A stretch of 8,502 nucleotides of DNA from Bacteroidales bacterium (GCA_031257735.1 JAIROC010000627.1:1-8502); one strand, 5' to 3'; counted from the stretch's first letter, positions 1 to 6,683 are shown. Numbers and translations are program-made. Notes: generated by a model not told the origin, from the sequence alone.

Positions 1-586
1 TTACAATATCCGAAGCATCTACCTTTGTACGACTTCCCCATGCGTCAATAAAATAAACGCCATTTGCTGAATTATCTCCAGCGATTTTCAGTTTATCTCC
101 GTTAATCTTCAGGTTATGGTTAACTGTAAGTAAATCGTTTACACTGCCTGTTTTTACGTCAATTACTTGGTCAATTATAATACCTGTTTCTGCTACTCCA
201 AGAATTTCTACTGTTACATTTTCTAATTCTTTGCGTAAAGTTGCGCCTTGATGAAACTCAAATAAAACAGTGTGTTTCTCAGGATTAAAAGTTTCGTTGG
301 GACTGTCAAATGTGCCATGAATATGAACGCTTGCTATAAACCATCCCGTATTAATAGAATAACCATCGCATAACTGATAACTCATTTCATTGAAAAACAA
401 ATTAACGCCATGCTCCATAGAAGCTGCAGAAATGTCTGCCCCTCCCCGTGAAACTGCGGCTTCGCAGATGTCTTTAATTCCCAATGAACGCTCAGAGTTA
501 ACTCTGGCAATGTAATCATTGGGATTATCTTTCGTAAGCAGGTTTTTATATAACCATGCTTTAATTTTATGCAAAATTTTAGCCAT
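1..586 (-). CDS. HU-like DNA-binding protein with DUF4469 domain (C-terminus cut by window edge)
   Basis: The frame starts at the ATG at 586 and stays open for 195 codons to base 1, so the stop lies outside the window. The start MAKILHKIKAWLYKNLLTKD and the segment VSRGGADISAASMEHGVNLF are characteristic of a Bacteroidales family with an N-terminal HU/IHF-like fold (about residues 1-130) and a C-terminal Ig-like DUF4469 domain, entered here around residue 135. Family members are usually about 240-250 aa, so roughly 50 residues are missing. The HU-like half suggests DNA binding and a nucleoid-associated role; that role is inferred from the family, and the Ig-like half has no established function. 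The ATG at 588-590 is excluded because its frame stops after two codons. No TAnnTTTG box lies just upstream; the nearest minus-strand one is at 1285-1292, so co-transcription with the small upstream frame is possible. Confidence 0.85.
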   Translation of the reverse strand, partial: MAKILHKIKAWLYKNLLTKDNPNDYIARVNSERSLGIKDICEAAVSRGGADISAASMEHGVNLFFNEMSYQLCDGYSINTGWFIASVHIHGTFDSPNETFNPEKHTVLFEFHQGATLRKELENVTVEILGVAETGIIIDQVIDVKTGSVNDLLTVNHNLKINGDKLKIAGDNSANGVYFIDAWGSRTKVDASDIV

Positions 587-605
587 GCATATTACATTTA
601 ATATC

Positions 606-635
606 CTACTCTAACGGCTTTGTAGGTCTTGCCAT
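606..635 (-). other. Nine-codon mini-ORF upstream of the DUF4469 gene
   Basis: ATG at 635 opens a nine-codon frame (MARPTKPLE) closed by TAG at 606-608, ending 19 bases before the start of the DUF4469 gene. It lies downstream of an unusually perfect Shine-Dalgarno-like sequence at 666-674, but about 30 bases from it, too far for normal use. It could be a leader peptide, a remnant of a longer gene, or chance. Only the open frame itself is visible. Confidence 0.12.
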
Positions 636-665
636 AATTAATAAAAAATTGAAATTAAAAAACAA

Positions 666-674
666 ACCTCCTTT
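666..674 (-). promoter_or_regulatory. Perfect anti-SD complement (AAAGGAGGT) without an obvious start codon
   Basis: On the minus strand the sequence reads AAAGGAGGT, fully complementary to the usual 16S rRNA 3' end. Bacteroidota genes rarely rely on such sites, and no ATG lies at the usual 5-10 base spacing; the next ATG is at 635 and the DUF4469 start is at 586. It may be a ribosome standby or regulatory site in the leader, or chance. Confidence 0.25.
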
Positions 675-690
675 CCATATCTCGCTACTC

Positions 691-1231
<541 letters not shown>

Positions 1232-1284
1232 TTTATTACTGACTAAATTTTATACTGTTTATTGTTGATATTAATTCAACGCTG

Positions 1285-1292
1285 CAAAGATA
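1285..1292 (-). promoter_or_regulatory. Bacteroidota -7 promoter box TATCTTTG
   Basis: The minus strand reads TATCTTTGCAGCG, an exact fit to TAnnTTTG followed by the GC-rich bases often seen there. The start ATG at 1231 lies 53 bases downstream of the box, an ordinary leader length. A -33 TTTG is less clear: one lies about 15 bases upstream of the -7 box, closer than usual. It is the only consensus promoter I find for the minus-strand block. Confidence 0.6.
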
Positions 1293-1357
1293 TAAAAATT
1301 ATCTATACAAAATAATATTATGATGATTTTTTTCCCAAACATTATAAAGTGCTGACA

Positions 1358-1504
1358 ATGCGTAAGAAAAAAGTAATCACAATCCGTATTTCTCACGATT
1401 TATCCAAAATACTTATCGTCCGCAGCCAAAATTTCGATAGAAAAAAGCAGAAAAAAACACGAAAGAGAGAAAAAATGAACAGAGTTATGGGTTATGAGTT
1501 ATGA
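1358..1504 (+). CDS. Possible 48-aa very basic small ORF
   Basis: ATG 1358 opens a 48-codon frame (start MRKKKVITIRISHDLSKILI) with a Lys/Arg-rich second half, ending at TGA 1502-1504. The last codons and the stop are supplied by the GTTATGA heptamer repeat at 1484-1509, which argues that either the repeat has replaced an original C-terminus or the frame is chance. No consensus promoter lies upstream and no family is recognised. Confidence 0.15.
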   Translation: MRKKKVITIRISHDLSKILIVRSQNFDRKKQKKTRKREKMNRVMGYEL

Positions 1505-1509
1505 GTTAT
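1484..1509. repeat. Heptamer tandem repeat GTTATGR, 3.7 copies
   Basis: GTTATGG, GTTATGA, GTTATGA and a partial GTTAT follow each other with a 7-base period. It lies just left of the nested palindromic element, and a related heptamer (TCATAAT, the complement of ATTATGA) lies on its right side. Confidence 0.9.
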
Positions 1510-1533
1510 TTTAGTTTGCGTCAGCCCGTCATT

Positions 1534-1697
1534 GAGGCTGTGTGAAAAGTATTTTCGTAACAACAGAGATCGTCATTGCGAGGAGCGCAGCGACGTGGCA
1601 ATCCCTAACAATCAATGCGTTTTGGGGTATGGATTGCTTCGCTGCGCTCGCAATGACGGCGTTGTTTGGACACTTTTGTGTGTTTTCACACAACCTC
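1534..1697. repeat. Nested palindromic repeat element with terminal inverted repeats (MITE-like)
   Basis: The outer ends are inverted repeats: GAGGCTGTGTGAAAA at 1534-1548 and TTTTCACACAACCTC at 1683-1697, one mismatch in 15. Inside lies a second palindrome with arms at 1571-1604 and 1631-1658, beginning CGTCATTGCGAG and ending CTCGCAATGACG, around a 26-base loop. The nine bases GCGTCAGCC occur on both sides (1518-1526, 1704-1712), set 6-7 bases outside the inverted ends. Palindromes of the type GTCATTGCGAG...GCAATC are dispersed in many bacterial genomes. There is no transposase, so if mobile it would depend on an enzyme supplied elsewhere. Confidence 0.75.
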
Positions 1698-1712
1698 TTT
1701 CATGCGTCAGCC

Positions 1713-1868
1713 TAATTAGCTACGCTGCTCTCCGCTTCGCTACGGGTTATAATTCATAATTATACATTAAAGACAGACACTAATTAGTTACCTTGCTCTC
1801 CACTTCGGGTCATAATTAGCTTCGCTGCTCTTACGGGTCATAATTAGCTGCGCTGCTCTTACGGGTCA
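1713..1868. repeat. 28-bp modules (TAATTAGCT..CGGGTCA), four copies
   Basis: Two near-identical 28-base units lie head to tail at 1813-1840 and 1841-1868, differing at one base (TAATTAGCTTCGC versus TAATTAGCTGCGC) and both ending CTCTTACGGGTCA. Two diverged and longer versions precede them at 1713-1750 and 1781-1812. Another copy ends the window at 8478-8502, and inverted copies lie at 8401-8445. The last unit runs directly into the TCATAAT heptamers. Confidence 0.85.
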
Positions 1869-1893
1869 TAATTCATAATTCATAATTCATAAT
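1866..1893. repeat. Heptamer tandem repeat TCATAAT, four perfect copies
   Basis: Four exact copies with period 7, beginning within the GGGTCA end of the last 28-bp module. The complement, ATTATGA, recurs at 7807-7826 and 8134-8154, so the same heptamer is used on both sides of the core-gene segment. Confidence 0.92.
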
Positions 1894-1989
1894 TAAAGTA
1901 TCTTATTTTTCCAACGAACAAAGTTTCAGGGTTTTGATTGGGTATTTTTCATGTTGTTGCGGGCAAGAATAAATCTTTTTCTTTTTTTA

Positions 1990-2021
1990 TTGCGATTGTA
2001 TGTAAAAATTTAGTACTTTTG
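1990..2021 (+). promoter_or_regulatory. rpsO promoter (TTG, 21-bp gap, TACTTTTG)
   Basis: TACTTTTG at 2014-2021 fits the Bacteroidota -7 consensus TAnnTTTG exactly, and a -33 TTG lies at 1990-1992, 21 bases upstream. Transcription would begin near 2028, leaving a leader of about 38 bases before rpsO. It is probably also the main promoter for pnp and the gene after it, since I see no good box between rpsO and pnp. Confidence 0.7.
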
Positions 2022-2065
2022 CAGACAAATAATTTGACGATATAAAATAAAAGAAAGAATCAGAT

Positions 2066-2335
2066 ATGTATTTAACACCTGAAATAAAAAAAGAGATTTT
2101 TAAAAAGTTTGGAAAGACAGAAAATGATACGGGATCTATTGAAGGTCAAATCGCTTTGTTTACCTTCCGTATTCAACACCTGACAGAACATGTGAAAAAG
2201 AACCATAAGGATTTAACAACGGAACGCTCATTGGTTCGTTTAGTAGGAAAAAGAAGAAAACTTCTTGATTACTTGAAAAGGACAGATATAGAAAGGTATA
2301 GAACCATTATCAAAGAATTCAAACTGCGAAAGTAA
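2066..2335 (+). CDS. rpsO: 30S ribosomal protein S15
   Basis: This 89-aa protein is full length for S15, a primary 16S rRNA-binding protein of the small-subunit platform that also contributes to a bridge with the 50S subunit. Visible family features are the early DTGSIEGQI stretch (residues 21-29), the HLTEHVKKNHKDL helix region (38-50) and the signature LVGKRRKLLDYL (59-70), ending KEFKLRK. Where many S15 proteins have KDHHSRR, this one has KDLTTER, which is the usual Bacteroidales form. The start MYLTPEIKKEI is the normal family start and lies about 45 bases after a consensus promoter; there is no clear Shine-Dalgarno. It is followed by a strong hairpin with a T-run and then pnp, the widespread rpsO-pnp order. 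Confidence 0.98.
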   Translation: MYLTPEIKKEIFKKFGKTENDTGSIEGQIALFTFRIQHLTEHVKKNHKDLTTERSLVRLVGKRRKLLDYLKRTDIERYRTIIKEFKLRK

Positions 2336-2343
2336 AGTTACAC

Positions 2344-2387
2344 AATGTAAAGAAAGGCAAACAACTTGCCTTTTTTTACATTTTTTT
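2344..2387 (+). terminator. Intrinsic terminator/attenuator between rpsO and pnp
   Basis: A two-part stem pairs AATGTAAA (2344-2351) with TTTACATT (2375-2382) and AAGGCAA (2354-2360) with TTGCCTT (2366-2372), around the loop ACAAC. It runs straight into seven Ts (2381-2387). It ends 22 bases before the pnp start. With no separate promoter visible for pnp, it probably sets the rpsO-to-pnp transcript ratio by partial read-through, and as a stem in the intercistronic RNA it may also be a processing site. Confidence 0.8.
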
Positions 2388-2409
2388 ATTTATAATAATT
2401 CATTAATAT

Positions 2410-4533
2410 ATGATAATCACAAAAATAATTGATACAGGTGATGGCAATCCCATTACCATAGAAACCGGTAAATTAGCCAAACAAGCCGACGGCTCTGTAG
2501 TCGTAAAGATGGGGGAAACTATGCTATTGGCAACGGTATGCAGTAAGAAAGAAGCAGCAGAAGATATTGATTTTTTACCGTTATCGGTAGAATATCAAGA
2601 AAAATATGCAGCAGTAGGAAGATTTCCCGGTGGATTTTTCAAACGGGAAGCCCGCCCTTCAACCTATGAAATATTGATAGCCCGCTTAGTTGATCGTGCG
2701 TTACGTCCTCTTTTCCCCGAAGACTATCATGCGGAAACACAAGTGTTAGTAACACTTATATCGGGAGATAAAAATACCTTTCCTGATGCATTGGCAGGGT
2801 TAGCAGCATCTGCCGCTTTGTCGGTATCGGATATTCCTTTTTATGGACCTATTTCAGAGGTTCGTGTAGCACGCATTGACGGCGAATTTAAAATAAATCC
2901 CTCTGTTACGGAAGTAGAAAATGCAGATATAGATATTATAGTTGCTGCTTCGATGGAAAATATCATGATGGTAGAGGGTGAAATGAATGAAGTTCAGGAA
3001 GCCGATTTGTTGGAAGCCTTAAAAATTGCTCACTCAGCTATTAAAATACAGTGTCAAGCCCAAATAGAATTGGCTGCCGAAGTAGAAAAAGCGCAGGTCA
3101 AACGTGAATATAACCATGAAAATAATGATGAAGAACTGCGTACAAGAATTAGAGAAGAAGCCTACGATAAAGTGATTGCTATTGCAAGTCGCCCAACTTC
3201 CAAACAAGAAAGAAATCAAGCCTTTGAGGAAATAGTAGAAACTTTACTTGAGAGTATTCCCGAAGAAGAACGGGAAGAGAAAAAGCCATTGGTAACCCGA
3301 TATTATCATGAGGTAGAATGGGAAGCTGTTCGCAGTGTGGTTTTGGAGAAAAGGCAAAGACTTGACGGCAGACAATTGGATCAAATTCGCCCAATTTGGA
3401 GTGAAACCGATTATCTTCCATCTTCTCATGGCTCGGCTATCTTTACTCGCGGAGAAACACAATCATTAACAACATGTACCTTAGGTACTAAATTGGATGA
3501 ACAGATCATTGACGGAGCTATTATAGAAGGCACTAGTAATTTTCTGTTACATTACAATTTTCCACCCTTTTCGACAGGTGAAGTGAAGCCGATACGCGGA
3601 ACAGGACGGCGAGAAATTGGACATGGTAATTTAGCGCTTCGTGCATTGAAACCTGTTATTCCTATAGGAGAAGAAAATCCTTATACTATTCGTATTGTTT
3701 CCGATATTTTGGAATCGAATGGTTCTTCTTCCATGGCAACGGTTTGTGCAGGCACATTGGCATTAATGGATGCGGGCGTTAAAATAAAGAAACCTGTTTC
3801 AGGTATTGCTATGGGAATGATCAGCGACGAAAATACAGGAAATTATGCCATCCTTTCTGATATTTTGGGCGATGAAGACCATCTTGGAGATATGGATTTT
3901 AAAGTAACAGGAACTGCAGACGGCATAACAGCCTGTCAAATGGATATAAAAATAAAAGGATTGTCCTACGAAGTTTTGGCAGAAGCATTGGAACAGGCAC
4001 GTAAAGGTCGTTTGCATATATTGGGGGAAATGATGAAGACGATTTCAACACCCAGAGAAGATTATAAACCTTTTGTTCCCCGTATCGTAAAAATGACAAT
4101 TCCAAGAGACTTTATTGGAGCTGTGATAGGACCTGGCGGTAAAATTATTCAAGAAATGCAACGGGAAACAAATACTGTCATCAATATCTCGGAAGATGGT
4201 GATTTTGGTATTATAGATATTGCATCTGCAGACAAGCCCTCTATTGAGGCAGCAGTAGCAAGGATAAAGGCAATTGTTGCCGTACCTGAAGTAGGAGAAA
4301 TTTATCACGGAACGGTAAAAAGTATTCTTGCTTTTGGCGCTTTTATTGAAATCCTGCCCGGAAAAGATGGTTTATTACACGTATCAGAAATAGACCATAA
4401 ACGAATTGATAAAGTAGAAGAAGTCTTGAAAGTTGGCGATAAAATAGATGTCAAACTGTTGGAAATTGATCAGAAAACAGGAAAACTGAAATTATCCCGC
4501 AAAGCGCTAATCCCTAAACCGGAAAAAAAGTAA
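2410..4533 (+). CDS. pnp: Polyribonucleotide nucleotidyltransferase (PNPase)
   Basis: PNPase degrades RNA 3' to 5' using phosphate and releases nucleoside diphosphates; it works in the cytoplasm as a trimer. The 707 aa match the usual 700-715. Domains in order: first RNase PH domain (about 10-140, with GGFFKRE at 74-80, the phosphate/RNA-contacting FFRR loop), a helical linker, second RNase PH domain (about 318-545, with FTRGETQ at 345-351 and GSSSM at 438-442), KH domain (about 558-620, GPGGK at 574-578) and S1 domain (629-699). The catalytic stretch LGDEDHLGDMDFK gives D490, D496 and K498, which I equate with E. coli D486, D492 and K494 by motif alignment. Nothing essential is missing. The start MIITKIIDTGDGNPITIETG suits Bacteroidales homologues. 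It follows rpsO and is three bases from the next gene. Confidence 0.98.
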   Translation: MIITKIIDTGDGNPITIETGKLAKQADGSVVVKMGETMLLATVCSKKEAAEDIDFLPLSVEYQEKYAAVGRFPGGFFKREARPSTYEILIARLVDRALRPLFPEDYHAETQVLVTLISGDKNTFPDALAGLAASAALSVSDIPFYGPISEVRVARIDGEFKINPSVTEVENADIDIIVAASMENIMMVEGEMNEVQEADLLEALKIAHSAIKIQCQAQIELAAEVEKAQVKREYNHENNDEELRTRIREEAYDKVIAIASRPTSKQERNQAFEEIVETLLESIPEEEREEKKPLVTRYYHEVEWEAVRSVVLEKRQRLDGRQLDQIRPIWSETDYLPSSHGSAIFTRGETQSLTTCTLGTKLDEQIIDGAIIEGTSNFLLHYNFPPFSTGEVKPIRGTGRREIGHGNLALRALKPVIPIGEENPYTIRIVSDILESNGSSSMATVCAGTLALMDAGVKIKKPVSGIAMGMISDENTGNYAILSDILGDEDHLGDMDFKVTGTADGITACQMDIKIKGLSYEVLAEALEQARKGRLHILGEMMKTISTPREDYKPFVPRIVKMTIPRDFIGAVIGPGGKIIQEMQRETNTVINISEDGDFGIIDIASADKPSIEAAVARIKAIVAVPEVGEIYHGTVKSILAFGAFIEILPGKDGLLHVSEIDHKRIDKVEEVLKVGDKIDVKLLEIDQKTGKLKLSRKALIPKPEKK

Positions 4534-4536
4534 TAA

Positions 4537-4929
4537 ATGAATCCGAGAAAATTAAAAGGGAAAAATGTTAGATGGATAGAAATAGACATCCCTGTTTATT
4601 TAGGCGATAATCCATATAAAAACTTGCCCATGCTCTTTGATGATGAGGAATCCCTTATTATTAAAGTAGACCTTGCTACAGGTATAATTCGCAATTGGCA
4701 TTATAAAGAAGATGTCAGGTTGTTTTTTAAAGTTTCGGATGAGGGTAATTACAGATTTTATGATGAAAATCATGATCTTGTAGAAGCGTTTCATGGATAT
4801 GTTCCCAATAAGTTGCTTCCGCCTCCAGACGGTTATGACGATTATATACGATTACATATCAGTCGGGAAGGAAAAATAACAAACTGGTATGAACATATTA
4901 CCCTTGAGAATTTTTATGAATATATTTAG
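4537..4929 (+). CDS. Unrecognised 130-aa acidic/aromatic protein downstream of pnp
   Basis: I do not recognise a family. The start ATG follows the pnp stop by three bases, so it is almost certainly co-transcribed and perhaps translationally coupled; a terminator closes the unit 22 bases after its stop. There is no signal peptide or membrane segment, so it is likely cytoplasmic. It is rich in D, E, Y and W. It seems to contain an internal duplication: residues 40-59 (LIIKVDLATGIIRNWHYKED) align with 103-122 (YIRLHISREGKITNWYEHIT), sharing the G-x-I-x-N-W core at the same offset of 63. Both copies look like a beta hairpin around a tryptophan. A role in RNA metabolism is suggested only by position; an unrelated hitchhiking gene is equally possible. 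Confidence 0.85.
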   Translation: MNPRKLKGKNVRWIEIDIPVYLGDNPYKNLPMLFDDEESLIIKVDLATGIIRNWHYKEDVRLFFKVSDEGNYRFYDENHDLVEAFHGYVPNKLLPPPDGYDDYIRLHISREGKITNWYEHITLENFYEYI

Positions 4930-4951
4930 TTAGTACGTTGAAAAAAAATCT

Positions 4952-4986
4952 AAACTCCTTCGTTGCATGCAACAGGGAGTTTTTTT
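4952..4986 (+). terminator. Intrinsic terminator closing the rpsO-pnp unit
   Basis: AAACTCC (4952-4958) pairs with GGAGTTT (4976-4982); inside it the perfect palindrome GTTGCATGCAAC (4962-4973) extends the stem, and a run of Ts (4980-4986) follows. It lies 22 bases after the stop of the 130-aa gene and before the malic enzyme gene. Confidence 0.85.
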
Positions 4987-4993
4987 ATATTTT
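4963..4993 (+). promoter_or_regulatory. Possible malic enzyme promoter overlapping the upstream terminator
   Basis: TATATTTT at 4986-4993 differs from TAnnTTTG only at the last base, and a TTG at 4963-4965 lies 20 bases upstream, similar to the rpsO spacing. The predicted transcript would start near 5000, about 33 bases before the gene. The -33 bases would lie in the terminator stem. One consensus base is missing, so this is tentative. Confidence 0.35.
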
Positions 4994-5032
4994 ATAACGC
5001 AAAACAATTACTTCCACAAAACAAATAAAGAA

Positions 5033-6496
5033 ATGACAATACTAAGAAATGATTTGAGTAATTTGCAAGAGATGTTTCCGCAATCATTTACAGAGGAACA
5101 AAAATCAAGGTGTAAAACCTTATTCTACAAAAAACTTTCCTTGCGAGTACATAGCATTTATAGAGGTAAAATGCAGACAATCCCCAAAGTTCCGATGACA
5201 GGATTTAATTGGTTAAATGTATGGTATACGCCCGGTGTGTCTTCGGTGTCTACGGCAATACGTGCTGATAATAATTTGTCTTATCAATTAAGTAATCGCA
5301 GTAATTTGGTGGCAGTATTGAGCGACAGTACCCGTGTGTTGGGAGATGGTGATTGTACTCCTCCGGGCGGTTTGGGTGTAATGGAAGGGAAAGCATTTTT
5401 AATGAAATATCTTGGCGGCTTGGATGCCATTGCTATTTGTGTTGATAGCAAAGACGAAACAGGAAAGAATAATCCTGATAAACTGATAAGTTTCGGCAGT
5501 ATGTTACAACATAGTTTTGGAGCTATTAATTTAGAAGATATTTCACAACCCAATTGTTTTAAGGTGTTGGATGAATTACGGCAAAAGTGTGATATTCCTG
5601 TTTGGCATGATGATGCTCAGGGAACAGCATGTATTACATTGGCAGCGCTGATAAATGCTTTAAAATTGGTGCAAAAGGATATAACGAAAGTGAAAATCAT
5701 ATTTTATGGAGCAGGCGCTGCCAATACGAGCATTGCTCAATTGGTCATTGCTGACGGCGCTAATCCTGAAAATATAATTATGTTTGATGTAGATGGTACA
5801 TTGCATCAGGGAAGGAAAGATTATAAAAATAATCCGCTAACGTATCGTCAATGGGAATTATGTAAAAACACAAATCCGAAATGTATTACGAATGTAGAAG
5901 ATGCCTTTTCTGATGCAGATATTTTAATTGCTTTGTCAAAGCCCGGTCCTGATACCATCAAACCAGAATGGATAAAGAAGATGGCGGAAAAATCAATTGT
6001 TTTTGCCTGTTCTAATCCCGTACCTGAAATTTATCCTCATGCAGCGAAAGAAGCAGGAGCTTATATTGTTGCTACGGGAAGAGGAGATTTTCCTAATCAG
6101 GTGAATAATTCGGTATGTTTTCCTTCTGTTTTAAAAGGAACGCTATTAGTACAGGCACGCCAAATATCGGATGGTATGACCATTACCGCGGCTCATGCAA
6201 TTGCTACATTTGCAGAAAAAAGAGGATTTCATCCCGACAATATCATTCCCAAAATGACAGAAAGCGAAGTCTTTCCCATAGTCGCAACAGAAGTTGCTAT
6301 GCAAGCTATTACAGAAGGACACGCCCGAATTGTCAATACAAAAGAAATAATCTATAAACAAGCAAAACAGGATATTCAAGAAGCACAGGATTTGCTTCAT
6401 CTTCTAATGGAACAAAATATAATTAAACAGGTAAGCCAAAATATAATTGAGGAAATTCTACATGAAACGATTGTTGAAATACAACATCCTGTTTGA
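5033..6496 (+). CDS. Malic enzyme (malate dehydrogenase, oxaloacetate-decarboxylating, NAD(P)+)
   Basis: Malic enzyme converts malate to pyruvate and CO2 with reduction of NAD+ or NADP+. In 487 aa the expected parts appear in order: YTPGVSSV with the catalytic-type Tyr65; VMEGK with Lys120; INLEDI with metal ligands E168/D169; PVWHDDAQGTA (189-199, D193/D194); the Rossmann motif GAGAANTSIAQ from 226; then SKPGPDTIK, CSNPVPEIYPHA and ATGRGDFPNQVNNSVCFPS. It has the short bacterial form with no phosphotransacetylase domain. The segment LGDGDCTPPGGLGVMEGK departs from the common LGLGxIGPxAGxPVMEGK. Coenzyme preference cannot be told, so no gene symbol is given. The start at 5033 (MTILRND) is chosen because the in-frame ATG at 4967 lies inside the upstream terminator hairpin. 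It is a single-gene unit, convergent with the tRNA genes. Confidence 0.92.
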   Translation: MTILRNDLSNLQEMFPQSFTEEQKSRCKTLFYKKLSLRVHSIYRGKMQTIPKVPMTGFNWLNVWYTPGVSSVSTAIRADNNLSYQLSNRSNLVAVLSDSTRVLGDGDCTPPGGLGVMEGKAFLMKYLGGLDAIAICVDSKDETGKNNPDKLISFGSMLQHSFGAINLEDISQPNCFKVLDELRQKCDIPVWHDDAQGTACITLAALINALKLVQKDITKVKIIFYGAGAANTSIAQLVIADGANPENIIMFDVDGTLHQGRKDYKNNPLTYRQWELCKNTNPKCITNVEDAFSDADILIALSKPGPDTIKPEWIKKMAEKSIVFACSNPVPEIYPHAAKEAGAYIVATGRGDFPNQVNNSVCFPSVLKGTLLVQARQISDGMTITAAHAIATFAEKRGFHPDNIIPKMTESEVFPIVATEVAMQAITEGHARIVNTKEIIYKQAKQDIQEAQDLLHLLMEQNIIKQVSQNIIEEILHETIVEIQHPV

Positions 6497-6529
6497 AGAT
6501 ATTCCAATGTCTTTCACAAAGAAATATTG

Positions 6530-6603
6530 TGATTCCAATTGGATTCGAACCAATGACCTACTGCTTAGAAGGCAGTTGCTCTATCCAGCTGAGCTATGGA
6601 ACC
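6530..6603 (-). tRNA. tRNA-Arg (anticodon TCT)
   Basis: The minus strand folds as a 74-base tRNA. The acceptor GGTTCCA pairs with TGGAATC (one G-T pair), discriminator A. The D arm carries AGCTCAGCTGGATAGAGC. The anticodon stem ACTGC/GCAGT holds loop CTTCTAA with anticodon TCT, reading AGA/AGG. The T arm is ATTGG-TTCGAAT-CCAAT. CCA is not encoded. It lies six bases downstream of tRNA-Pro and is surely co-transcribed with it. The malic enzyme gene converges on it with only 33 bases between; no clear terminator is visible there. Confidence 0.96.
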
Positions 6604-6609
6604 ATACTG

Positions 6610-6683
6610 TCGGGATGACAAGATTCGAACTTGCGGCCTCTTCGTCCCGAACGAAGCGCGCTACCGGGCTGCGCTACATCCCG
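6610..6683 (-). tRNA. tRNA-Pro (anticodon CGG)
   Basis: The 74-base minus-strand cloverleaf has acceptor CGGGATG paired with CATCCCG, discriminator A, a proline-type D arm (AGCGCAGCCCGGTAGCGC) and anticodon stem CTTCG/CGAAG with loop TTCGGGA, giving anticodon CGG for codon CCG. The T arm contains AAG-TTCGAAT-CTT. CCA is not encoded. A consensus promoter lies just upstream, so this is the first gene of a two-tRNA transcript. Confidence 0.96.

Larger units (their letters stand above)
1232..2065. other. Gene-poor interval between the minus-strand block and rpsO
   Basis: About 830 bases with no confident gene. It holds the minus-strand promoter (1285-1292), a doubtful small basic ORF (1358-1504), heptamer repeats (1484-1509 and 1866-1893), a nested palindromic element (1534-1697), 28-bp modules (1713-1868) and the rpsO promoter (1990-2021). 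The stretch 1895-1985 is AT-rich and shows nothing recognisable. The open frame at 1532-1759 is a translation of the repeat and not a gene. Confidence 0.8.

Noticed and set aside
1358..1504. Toxin or antitoxin reading of the 48-aa basic ORF
   Set aside because: No partner gene, no promoter and no family match; its end is made of repeat sequence.
1532..1759. 75-codon open frame on the + strand
   Set aside because: It is the translation of the palindromic repeat (RHCEERSDVAI and LLRCARND are known artefacts of such repeats) and begins and ends in repeat sequence.
1713..1868. CRISPR-like array from repeated 28-bp units
   Set aside because: The units abut without spacers, the copies diverge, and no cas gene is present.
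3034..4308. Several minus-strand open frames opposite pnp
   Set aside because: They are shadows of the pnp coding sequence with no promoter or recognisable protein.
4967..5032. Upstream in-frame start for the malic enzyme
   Set aside because: The ATG is part of the GCATGC centre of the terminator hairpin and would lie upstream of the likely transcription start; the extra residues do not resemble the family.
5284..6400. Open frames in other phases within the malic enzyme gene
   Set aside because: They overlap a clear enzyme gene and have no protein-like character.
6497..6529. Bidirectional terminator between malic enzyme and tRNA-Arg
   Set aside because: Only weak imperfect pairing (GATATTCC with GGAATATC-like bases) and no T-run on either strand.
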